The translations under genes were made by a program, and so were the position numbers. From positions 1 to 29,691 of the forward strand of contig CABSIA010000020.1 in the NCBI GenBank assembly GCA_902477645.1: a stretch of DNA of 29,691 bases. Reading direction: 5' to 3'. Of the stretch, positions 23,722 to 29,691 are shown one piece after another; the stretch's first letter is position 1; the number at the start of each line of letters is the position of its first letter. The DNA comes from an uncultured Prevotella sp. GTDB taxonomy: Bacteria > Bacteroidota > Bacteroidia > Bacteroidales > Bacteroidaceae. Under the pieces are notes generated by a model. It was given only the letters and a program-made list of their open reading frames with translations, was not told the DNA's origin and did not search any database.

Positions 23722-23758
23722 TTAAGGTTGGTTCTATAAATTCCACTGAAAATAAAAA
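23722..23758 (+). repeat. Degenerate copy of the TTAAGG...TATAAATT repeat
   Basis: 23722-23742 matches the left arm at 20492-20512 at 18 of 21 positions, and the flank to 23758 (CCACTGAAAATAAAAA) also aligns. The partner arm is absent here. Confidence 0.7.
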
Positions 23759-23812
23759 TGAATCATGGAGCCTTTCGTTTTGCCATGAGCGGGCTGTGCG
23801 CTTTCCGGAAAA

Positions 23813-23857
23813 AAATAGCGCCTGGCAATTGTTTTGACACATTGCCAAGCGCTATTT
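23813..23857 (-). terminator. Terminator of the EF-G-like gene
   Basis: Arms 23813-23829 and 23841-23857 pair over 17 bp (AAATAGCGC...GGCAAT) around an 11-nt loop. The single mismatch on the plus strand becomes a U-G pair in the minus transcript, and the minus strand continues into TTTTTCCGG, so it suits the EF-G gene ending at 23883. Confidence 0.8.
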
Positions 23858-23882
23858 ATATTTTATGATATATCAGAGAGGC

Positions 23883-26036
23883 TTAGTCCTGCTCCTCAGC
23901 CTCGTGAGCCTGGATGAGCTGCAGCTGAATATCGTTTGGAACAAGCTCGTAACTTGCGAACTTTGTTGTAAACGACGCACGTCCACCTGTCAATGAGCTA
24001 AGGGCGATGCTGTAGTTAGAAAGTTCTTTCAATGGTATCTTTGCCTGAAGCTTCTGATAACCGGCCTCGCTGTCCATACCCATAATGAGGGCACGGCGTC
24101 CCTGAAGGTCGCTCATTACGTCGCCCATGAAGTCTGAAGGCACATAAACCTCGAGATCGTAGATAGGCTCAAGAATTTTTGGACCTGCCTCCTTGAAGGC
24201 TGCGGCAAACGCATGGCGGGCAGCAAGCATGAACGAAAGCTCATTTGAGTCTACCGGGTGCATCTTGCCGTCATAAACTATTACGCGTACATCGCGGGCA
24301 TAGCTGCCTGTAAGCGGACCAGACTCCATGCGCTCCATGATACCCTTCAAAATGGCAGGCATGAAACGCGCGTCGATAGCACCGCCTACTACAGAGTTGA
24401 TGAATACGAGCTTACCGCCCCACTCCAGATTGATTTCCTCACGGCCCTTGATGTTCATTTTGAACTCCTGTCCGTTGAACTTGTATGTTGTAGGATCAGG
24501 CATACCCTCAGCATAAGGCTCCACAATGAGGTGAACCTCACCGAACTGTCCGGCGCCGCCGCTCTGTTTCTTATGGCGATAGTCGGCACGCGCCATCTTG
24601 GTGATAGTCTCACGATAAGGTATCTTTGGCTCGCCAAACTGTACCTGTATCTTCTCGTTGTTCTCAAGACGCCACTTCAATGTGCGGAGGTGGAACTCAC
24701 CCTGTCCGTGAACGATGGTCTGGCGCAATTCCTTAGACTGCTCGACAACCCATGTCGGGTCTTCCTGACGCATCTTCAACATGGCGGCCATGAGCTTCTC
24801 GGTCTCAGAAGAGTTGACAGCCTTTATAGAGCGTGAATATTTTGAGTTCGGATATTTAATGAAGTCAAAGCGCTGCTCAGTGTCCTTGCCGTTAAGAGTG
24901 TTGCCAGTCTTAACATCCTTCAGCTTCACAGTACAGCCAATGTCGCCCGCACAAAGCTGATCGACAGGAATACGGTTGGCACCCGCACAAGCATAGATTT
25001 GTCCGATGCGCTCCTTTGAGCAGCGGTCAGAGTTCGAAAGGTCGTCGCCAGGCTTAACGCTACCGCTCATAACCTTGAAATAAGAAACCTCGCCAATGTG
25101 TGGCTCCATACCGGTCTTGAAGAAATAGAGAGAAGTAGGCCCGTCGGTCTCAGCCGCAACCTCCTCGCCACGTGTGTTGTGGAGTTTTGGCATCTCACTG
25201 ACGAAAGGCACAACGTTGCCAAGGAATTCCATCAAACGGCGGACACCCATATCCTTGCCTGCGCAAACACAGAAAACAGGGAAGATAGAACGTGTGACAA
25301 GTCCCTTGCGGATACCCTCGCGAAGCTCGTCCTCTGTAAGAGTCTCTTCCTCGAAGAACTTCTCCATAAGTCCCTCGTCATTCTCTGCGGCAGCCTCAAC
25401 GAGTGCTTTGTGAAGCTCCATAGCCTTGTCCATTTCCTCAGCGGGAATATCCTCGATGATAGGAGCGCCGCCCTCAGGTTTCCAAGAATATTTCTTCATC
25501 AGAAGAACATCGATAAGCGCATTGAAATTTGGACCTGTCTCAATAGGATATTGTATCTGCACACACTTAGGACCATAAATTTCCTGCATGTTGGCGATGA
25601 TTGAGTCGAAGTCGCACTTGTCGCTGTCAAGCTGGTTTACAAGGAAGATAACAGGTTTCTTAAGTTTTTCGGTATAGCGGAAATGGTTCTGTGTGCCTAC
25701 CTCTGGACCATACTGGCCGTTTATAAGTATAACAGCCTCGTCAGTTACGTTGAGGGCTGTGATAGTGCCGCCAACAAAGTCGTCAGAGCCGGGACAGTCT
25801 ATAATGTTCAGTTTTTTGTTGTTCCATTCTGTGTGGAAAACTGTGGGGAATACCGAGTACCCATATTCCTGCTCAACAGGGAAATAGTCGCTCACCGTAT
25901 TTTTGGCCTCCACTGTGCCACGGCGTTTGATGATACCGGCTTCGAATAGCATACTTTCGGCAAGAGTGGTCTTGCCTGAACCCGCACTGCCAACAAGGGC
26001 AATGTTCTTGATTTCGTTAGTCTGATATACTCTCAT
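23883..26036 (-). CDS. fusA2: EF-G paralog (EF-G2 type) with altered GTPase motifs
   Basis: 717 residues with the full five-domain plan of translocase EF-G: G domain, domain II (PLTGSYARDVRVIVYD lies in domain IV) and a C-terminal domain V. Compared with housekeeping EF-G, the P-loop is GSAGSGKTT (16-24) instead of AHIDAGKTT, the switch I RGITI block reads YGYSV (58-62), and the G3 motif is DCPGSDDF (80-87) instead of DTPGHVDF, so the catalytic histidine is a serine. The NKxD motif is NQLD. This matches the Bacteroides EF-G2 paralog, reported to support translation without GTP hydrolysis and to be needed for gut colonisation, under control of the Cur regulator. Orthology is by family resemblance. 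It is divergent from hemW, with 159 nt between starts, and I see no clear promoter for it there. Confidence 0.9.
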   Translation of the reverse strand: MRVYQTNEIKNIALVGSAGSGKTTLAESMLFEAGIIKRRGTVEAKNTVSDYFPVEQEYGYSVFPTVFHTEWNNKKLNIIDCPGSDDFVGGTITALNVTDEAVILINGQYGPEVGTQNHFRYTEKLKKPVIFLVNQLDSDKCDFDSIIANMQEIYGPKCVQIQYPIETGPNFNALIDVLLMKKYSWKPEGGAPIIEDIPAEEMDKAMELHKALVEAAAENDEGLMEKFFEEETLTEDELREGIRKGLVTRSIFPVFCVCAGKDMGVRRLMEFLGNVVPFVSEMPKLHNTRGEEVAAETDGPTSLYFFKTGMEPHIGEVSYFKVMSGSVKPGDDLSNSDRCSKERIGQIYACAGANRIPVDQLCAGDIGCTVKLKDVKTGNTLNGKDTEQRFDFIKYPNSKYSRSIKAVNSSETEKLMAAMLKMRQEDPTWVVEQSKELRQTIVHGQGEFHLRTLKWRLENNEKIQVQFGEPKIPYRETITKMARADYRHKKQSGGAGQFGEVHLIVEPYAEGMPDPTTYKFNGQEFKMNIKGREEINLEWGGKLVFINSVVGGAIDARFMPAILKGIMERMESGPLTGSYARDVRVIVYDGKMHPVDSNELSFMLAARHAFAAAFKEAGPKILEPIYDLEVYVPSDFMGDVMSDLQGRRALIMGMDSEAGYQKLQAKIPLKELSNYSIALSSLTGGRASFTTKFASYELVPNDIQLQLIQAHEAEEQD

Positions 26037-26179
26037 ATCAAAAAGGTTTAAATGTTAGTAATATGATCTGTCTGATATAAATCGGGACTCAAATCCCAAT
26101 TCGCCGCCTAAGTTAATTGTTTTTTATGAAACAGCCAAAGAAAAACGCATAAAGTTGATGTTATTTTTAGACTTATTAG

Positions 26180-26187
26180 TAATTTTG
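26180..26187 (+). promoter_or_regulatory. -7 element of the hemW promoter
   Basis: TAATTTTG at 26180-26187, followed by CGG, matches the Bacteroidota -7 consensus; no clear TTTG is seen at 19-21 nt upstream. The start codon follows 8 nt later, so the leader would be about 3 nt or none. Confidence 0.55.
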
Positions 26188-26195
26188 CGGCATAT

Positions 26196-27344
26196 ATGGC
26201 AGGATTATATATTCACATACCGTTCTGTGCGAGCAGATGCATATACTGCGGCTTTTACTCTACAACCCACCATGAAATGCACGACAGATACGTCGACGCG
26301 CTATGCAGGGAGATGGAATTAAGAGCCGCAAACAGCCCGCAACGCACAAAAATCTCAACGATTTACCTTGGCGGAGGAACCCCCTCGCAATTGTCTTTGC
26401 AATGTCTTCGCCGTCTGTTCCAATATATATATAAGATATATGACGTTGACGAAAATGCCGAGGTGACGATGGAATGCAACCCTGACGACATTTCTGTTGG
26501 AATGTTTGACGGCATTCCTGTAAACAGGGTCAGCATGGGAATACAGACCTTCAACGACGGGCGTCTGCGTTTTCTTCACCGCCGCCACAATGCAACGCAG
26601 GCAAAAAATGCCGTCGCAACGCTGCGGAATATGGGAATTGACAACATCAGCATAGACCTGATGTTCGGTTTCCCCAACCAGACAATGGAGGAATGGGAAT
26701 ACGACATTGAGCAGGCTGTAGCACTGAACCCGGAGCACATTTCGGCATACAGCCTGATGTATGAAGAGGGAACACCACTCACAGCTATGCGTGATAAGGG
26801 AAAAATTAGAGAGATTGACGAGGATTTGAGCATCGGGATGTACAGCAAATTAATAGACTTGCTGACAGAAAACGGGTATGAGCACTACGAGATAAGCAAC
26901 TTTGCAAAACAGCAGACCTTAAGTTCCCCCACTGGGGGGCAGGGGAGCAAACACTCTGTGCGCTCACGCCATAACAGCAGCTACTGGCACGACATTCCAT
27001 ATATCGGTATTGGCGCGGCGGCACATTCATACGACATAAAAACACGGAGCTGGAACGTTGCCGACATCGGCAAATACATCGGGAGCATAGAGCAAGGCAA
27101 ATTGCCATCGGAACATGAGATTATCGATGATGATACTCATTACGACGACATTGTCACAACTGCAATGAGAACTTGCGAGGGAATAGACACGGCCAAGTTA
27201 AAGCCTAAATACAGGGCACACATACTTAAAGCATCAAAGAAATTTATAGACGATAATCTGCTGACACTCAACGGCTCACACATAAAATTGACGCGCAAAG
27301 GCTTATTCGTCAGCGATATGGTCATGGCTGAGTTGATATTTTAG
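26196..27344 (+). CDS. hemW: HemW-type radical SAM heme chaperone
   Basis: 382 residues. The cluster-binding CxxxCxxC is at Cys11, Cys15 and Cys18 (PFCASRCIYCGFYS), followed by IYLGGGTPSQLS, MECNPDD, RVSMGIQTFNDGRLRFLHRR and ISIDLMFGFPNQTMEEW, all typical of the HemW branch, which inserts heme into proteins and does not act as the oxygen-independent coproporphyrinogen oxidase HemN. An oddity lies at residues 238-256, where family members pass directly from EISNFAKPG to SRHNSSYW: here an extra run QQTLSSPTGGQGSKHSVR is encoded by a G/C-rich palindromic stretch (26925-26945). It remains in frame. It is divergent from the EF-G-like gene and has a short leader. Confidence 0.9.
   Translation: MAGLYIHIPFCASRCIYCGFYSTTHHEMHDRYVDALCREMELRAANSPQRTKISTIYLGGGTPSQLSLQCLRRLFQYIYKIYDVDENAEVTMECNPDDISVGMFDGIPVNRVSMGIQTFNDGRLRFLHRRHNATQAKNAVATLRNMGIDNISIDLMFGFPNQTMEEWEYDIEQAVALNPEHISAYSLMYEEGTPLTAMRDKGKIREIDEDLSIGMYSKLIDLLTENGYEHYEISNFAKQQTLSSPTGGQGSKHSVRSRHNSSYWHDIPYIGIGAAAHSYDIKTRSWNVADIGKYIGSIEQGKLPSEHEIIDDDTHYDDIVTTAMRTCEGIDTAKLKPKYRAHILKASKKFIDDNLLTLNGSHIKLTRKGLFVSDMVMAELIF
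26925..26945 (+). repeat. In-frame G/C palindromic insertion in hemW
   Basis: The short palindrome CCCCCACTGGGGG is followed by GCAGGGG inside the hemW reading frame. It encodes part of an extra loop not present, as I recall the family, between YEISNFAKPG and SRHNSSYW. It resembles mobile palindromic repeats that insert into genes, but I see no second copy in the window. Confidence 0.5.
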
Positions 27345-27361
27345 GTTATGGGGTTTGTAGA

Positions 27362-27525
27362 GCCGCTATATATAGCGGCCGCAATTAACAAGGCTAATTA
27401 TTTTCTGTTGAAGCAACGATAATATAGATGAAAAATTTGTAGAGAGGAGAAAAATAATTATCTTTGTAGCTAAAAGAAGATAACCCACTATAACTCTTTG
27501 TTTGCGGCCGCTATATATAGCGGCC
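27362..27525. repeat. Pair of inverted palindromic repeats between hemW and the small membrane gene
   Basis: GCCGCTATATATAGCGGC at 27362-27379 and the 20-bp perfect palindrome GGCCGCTATATATAGCGGCC at 27506-27525. Their flanks match in inverted orientation (TGTA about two bases outside the palindrome, CGCAA inside), so the pair bounds a segment of about 165 bp that contains a promoter. The arrangement is like REP doublets or a MITE. Confidence 0.85.
27436..27466 (+). promoter_or_regulatory. Promoter of the small membrane protein gene
   Basis: TTTG at 27436-27439, 19 nt, then TATCTTTG at 27459-27466: a full consensus match. It lies within the inverted-repeat pair. The predicted leader to the ATG at 27555 is about 80 nt and contains the second palindrome. 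Confidence 0.75.
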
Positions 27526-27554
27526 ATACAGGAACTCATCAACTAAAAAAACAG

Positions 27555-27899
27555 ATGGAAGACAAATTTGAAATGTTATGGCTCGAAAGGCGCAAACAAA
27601 TACTTGCAGCCGACGAGGAATATCACAAGGCTACCGAAAGCTACAGGATGACTTCGGGAGCTGACTGGCTTTTGTTTGGCATGCCTGTTGTTGGTGCCAT
27701 CATAGTATTGGACTGCTCGTTTTTCAACAGCGAGTTTGTTAATTGGATTGTTGCGGCAGCCGTTGCCATCGTGATGTTTATTGGTGCCGTATTTGTAAAA
27801 TCGCTTATCACAGGCAACCGCCCTGTCTCCGAGATTGAGGCAGAGATAAAGCAGCGGTATAGGGAGGAATATGAAAGAAGTGGAAATTGGGGAAAGTAG
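27555..27899 (+). CDS. Small two-helix membrane protein, unknown
   Basis: 114 residues. A charged N-terminal helix (MEDKFEMLWLERRKQILAAD), a hydrophobic segment (DWLLFGMPVVGAIIVLDCSF), a second hydrophobic segment (WIVAAAVAIVMFIGAVFV) and a charged C-terminal helix (SEIEAEIKQRYREEYERS), so both ends are probably cytoplasmic. I do not recognise a family beyond small Bacteroidales hypothetical proteins. The ATG at 27555 is preferred over an upstream TTG at 27498 because the latter would translate through the 20-bp palindrome. It lies upstream of tcdA, with 75 nt holding an 8-bp tandem repeat between them; co-transcription is likely. Confidence 0.7.
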   Translation: MEDKFEMLWLERRKQILAADEEYHKATESYRMTSGADWLLFGMPVVGAIIVLDCSFFNSEFVNWIVAAAVAIVMFIGAVFVKSLITGNRPVSEIEAEIKQRYREEYERSGNWGK

Positions 27900-27926
27900 A
27901 CGAGTATTTATCTACATATTTACTAA

Positions 27927-27963
27927 CAACTCGTCAACTTGTCAACTCGTTTACTCGTCAACT
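27927..27963 (+). repeat. 8-bp tandem repeat upstream of tcdA
   Basis: Units CAACTCGT, CAACTTGT, CAACTCGT, TTACTCGT and the partial CAACT repeat with period 8. GACGAGTA at 27899-27906, overlapping the stop of the previous gene, can pair with the complementary TTACTCGTC at 27951-27959. Confidence 0.8.
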
Positions 27964-27974
27964 ATAAAAATATT

Positions 27975-28715
27975 ATGGAAGACCAATTTACAAGAACCAG
28001 AATGCTGATAGGCGACGATGCCGTACAGAGACTTGCCAATGCCCATGTTGCCGTCTTCGGCGTAGGAGGCGTAGGCGGATATGTGGTGGAAGTATTGGCA
28101 CGGAGTGGCGTCGGCGCAATAGATATCATTGACAACGACACCGTCAACATTACGAATATAAACCGGCAAATAATAGCACTGCACTCAACTATCGGACAAC
28201 AAAAAGTTGACGTGACGGCAGCACGTATAAAAGACATAAACCCAAACTGTAGGGTGGAGAAATTCAACATGTTTTATCTGCCCGAAAATGCCGACACAAT
28301 AGACTTGCAAAAATACGATTATGTCGTTGACTGCATCGACACCGTAACAGCAAAGATTGAGCTTATCAAGCGTTGTCACACATTAGGGAAACCTATTATT
28401 TGCAGCATGGGGACAGCCAATAAAATGGATCCTACACAATTTCGAATTGTCGATATCACAGAGACAAGCATCGACCCGCTTGCAAAAATTCTTAGAAAAA
28501 AGCTGAGACATATAGGCATTGAGCACGTGAAAGTTGTGTTCAGTCCAGAACAGCCAATGAAGCCCTTAACGGAATATGAGCCAGAGAGCGACAATACATC
28601 ACGCCGCCCTACCCCAGCCAGCAACGCTTTCGTACCCGCAGCAGCAGGATTGGTTATAGGAGGAGAGGTTGTAAAGGAAATAACAATAAAAAACAGGCTG
28701 AGTTTTCTCGCTTGA
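27975..28715 (+). CDS. tcdA: TcdA-type tRNA threonylcarbamoyladenosine dehydratase (ThiF/E1 family)
   Basis: 246 residues. The N-terminal DQFTRTRMLIGDDAVQRLAN leads to the Rossmann nucleotide motif GVGGVGGYVVEVLARSGVG (29-47), then NINRQIIALHSTIGQQKVDV and DYVVDCIDTVTAKIELI, with a C-terminal SNAFVPAAAGLVIGGEVVKE. This is the YgdL/TcdA/CsdL pattern: ATP-dependent cyclisation of t6A to ct6A in tRNAs reading ANN codons. Family members carry no E1 cysteine transfer; the ThiF-type alternative is less likely given the absence of thiamine genes. The ATG at 27975 is chosen over a TTG at 27939 that falls inside the repeat. The last 22 nt of the coding region belong to the terminator hairpin of the converging ilvC gene. 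Confidence 0.87.
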   Translation: MEDQFTRTRMLIGDDAVQRLANAHVAVFGVGGVGGYVVEVLARSGVGAIDIIDNDTVNITNINRQIIALHSTIGQQKVDVTAARIKDINPNCRVEKFNMFYLPENADTIDLQKYDYVVDCIDTVTAKIELIKRCHTLGKPIICSMGTANKMDPTQFRIVDITETSIDPLAKILRKKLRHIGIEHVKVVFSPEQPMKPLTEYEPESDNTSRRPTPASNAFVPAAAGLVIGGEVVKEITIKNRLSFLA

Positions 28716-28726
28716 AACTCAGCCTG
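28694..28726 (-). terminator. Terminator of ilvC overlapping the end of tcdA
   Basis: CAGGCTGAGTTT (28694-28705) and AAACTCAGCCTG (28715-28726) form a perfect 12-bp stem with a 9-nt loop. On the minus strand it is followed by TTTTTT, so it ends ilvC transcripts; on the plus strand there is no T-tract. The left arm and loop are coding sequence of tcdA, whose TGA stop is at 28713-28715. Confidence 0.88.
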
Positions 28727-28774
28727 AACAATAATCTTTAAAAGGTTTGCATAATATATCTGCTAAAGCAAATA

Positions 28775-29691
28775 TCAGTTGTTCTCGGGACGCAGCTTGC
28801 GTACTGTTACGCCAGCCTGCCACATTTCCTTGTTGCGCATCGCCTCAAGCTCTGCGTTCAGTTTCTCACGGTAGTCGGGCTGTGAGTTTTTGTCGATAGA
28901 AATCTGTGCCTCGTTGCCTGTCTTTACGGAATAATAGAGCCACTCCATAACAGGCTTTATGGCATCGCGGAAACGGGGTGCCCAATCGAGTGCGCCACGC
29001 TGTGCTGTGGTTGAGCAGTTGGCATACATCCAGTCCATGCCTTTGGCTCCGAAGAGCGGACCGAGGCTCTGTGTAAGTTCCTCTACGGTCTCGTTAAACG
29101 CCTCTGAGGGTGAGTGTCCGTTCTCACGGAGAACGTCGTATTGTGCCTCGAGCAGTCCCTCTATGGCACCCATCAGTGAGCCGCGCTCGCCAGTGAGGTC
29201 GGATGTCGCCTCGCGCTGGAATGTAGTCTTAAACATGTATCCGGCTCCTATGCCGATACCGAAAGCTATGGTTTTCTCCTCTGCATGGCCTGTGGCATCC
29301 TGATAAACGGCGTATGAGCAGTTCAGGCCACGGCCCTCGCAAAACATGGTGCGGAGCGATGTGCCTGAGCCCTTAGGCGCTACCATTATCACGTCGATAT
29401 CCTCTGGAGGGACAACGCCAGTGCGGTCGTTCCAGTTTATGGCAAAGCCGTGTGAGTAGTAGAGTGCCTTGCCCGGTGTGAGATATTGTTTAATTTTTGG
29501 CCAGACGGCAATTTGCCCGGCATCGGAAAGAAGCATGCAGACTATGGTTCCCTTATCGGCTGCCTCCTCAATAGAGAAGAGAGTCTTGCCGGGTACCCAC
29601 CCGTCGGCGACGGCCTTGTCGTAAGTTTTTCCCTCGCGCTGTCCGACTATGACGTTGAAGCCATTGTCGCGCAGGTTGCAGGCCTGGCCAG
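28775..29691 (-). CDS. ilvC: Ketol-acid reductoisomerase, 5' truncated by window edge
   Basis: Converts acetolactate and acetohydroxybutyrate to dihydroxy acids in branched-chain amino acid biosynthesis, using NAD(P)H and magnesium. The reading frame is open beyond base 29691, so the N-terminus with the nucleotide-binding Gly-rich loop is outside; 304 residues are visible. They include GQACNLRDNGFNVIVGQREG, MVAPKGSGTSLRTMFCEGRG and GIGIGAGYMFKTTFQREATS, then DLTGERGSLMGAIEGLLEAQ with its metal-binding acidic residues. The apparent Met at 29536 is internal. The full protein is expected to be about 347 residues, so roughly 43 are missing. It converges on tcdA and ends at the shared hairpin 28694-28726. 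Confidence 0.96.
   Translation of the reverse strand, partial: GQACNLRDNGFNVIVGQREGKTYDKAVADGWVPGKTLFSIEEAADKGTIVCMLLSDAGQIAVWPKIKQYLTPGKALYYSHGFAINWNDRTGVVPPEDIDVIMVAPKGSGTSLRTMFCEGRGLNCSYAVYQDATGHAEEKTIAFGIGIGAGYMFKTTFQREATSDLTGERGSLMGAIEGLLEAQYDVLRENGHSPSEAFNETVEELTQSLGPLFGAKGMDWMYANCSTTAQRGALDWAPRFRDAIKPVMEWLYYSVKTGNEAQISIDKNSQPDYREKLNAELEAMRNKEMWQAGVTVRKLRPENN

Noticed and set aside
24258..24836. 192-codon plus-strand open frame opposite the EF-G gene
   Set aside because: Antisense shadow of a conserved gene.
26037..26195. Promoter or Cur-type site for the EF-G-like gene
   Set aside because: I could not find a minus-strand TAnnTTTG or a convincing dyad in these 159 nt, so no site is called.
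27498..27554. Longer start (TTG) for the small membrane protein
   Set aside because: It would translate through the 20-bp palindrome and adds no conserved sequence; the ATG at 27555 is more likely.
28775..29536. ilvC as a short gene starting at 29536
   Set aside because: The same frame upstream of 29536 reads conserved IlvC sequence to the window edge, so the gene is only cut by the window.

Overview
The window looks like a chromosomal segment of a gut-type Bacteroidales bacterium, most likely Prevotella/Segatella or a close relative. The evidence is a MoxR-Bat (aerotolerance) operon in Bacteroidales order with a fused BatD-BatE protein, Bacteroidota-type promoters (TTTG, about 19-21 nt, TAnnTTTG), a DUF2264 carbohydrate-active protein, a Bacteroides-type EF-G paralog, a glycosidase ending in a sorting-like tail, and AT-rich short-repeat families between genes. 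There are no rRNA or tRNA genes, CRISPR arrays, insertion sequences or phage genes. Taxonomy is inferred from gene content and not tested.

Layout. 1-1404 (+): 3' part of a clan-A glycoside hydrolase, then a hairpin terminator. 1536-6180 (-): nadE, a DUF2027-Smr protein and queA, which is interrupted by an in-frame TGA; two copies of a 72-bp intergenic repeat flank the Smr gene. 6188-15337 (-): a tightly packed envelope operon reading moxR, DUF58 protein, BatD-like membrane protein, batA, batB, batC, batD-batE fusion and a PAP2 phosphatase, running on into queA. 15594-16997 (-): uxaC. 17327-18355 (+): ansA, preceded by a dyad and a promoter. 18446-20377 (-): secreted DUF2264 protein. 20658-23586 (+): a three-gene glycosyltransferase operon with overlapping reading frames, flanked by related short repeats and closed by a 48-bp perfect palindrome. 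23883-26036 (-): an EF-G-like factor with degenerate GTPase motifs. 26196-28715 (+): hemW, a small membrane protein and tcdA. 28775-29691 (-): ilvC, cut by the window edge.

How the genes fit together. The MoxR AAA+ ATPase, DUF58/VWA proteins and Bat membrane proteins form one presumed envelope chaperone or stress module. PAP2 and queA sit downstream at 4-7 nt spacing and are probably co-transcribed. uxaC, the glycosidase and the DUF2264 protein fit a lifestyle based on plant or host glycans. The glycosyltransferases probably build a surface polysaccharide.

The points most worth checking are the in-frame stop in queA, the EF-G paralog lacking the catalytic histidine, the BatD-BatE fusion with an internal signal peptide, the short palindromic or tandem repeats in nearly every longer intergenic gap, and a G/C-rich palindromic insertion inside hemW. 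I did not find a clearly new multi-gene defence or mobile system.
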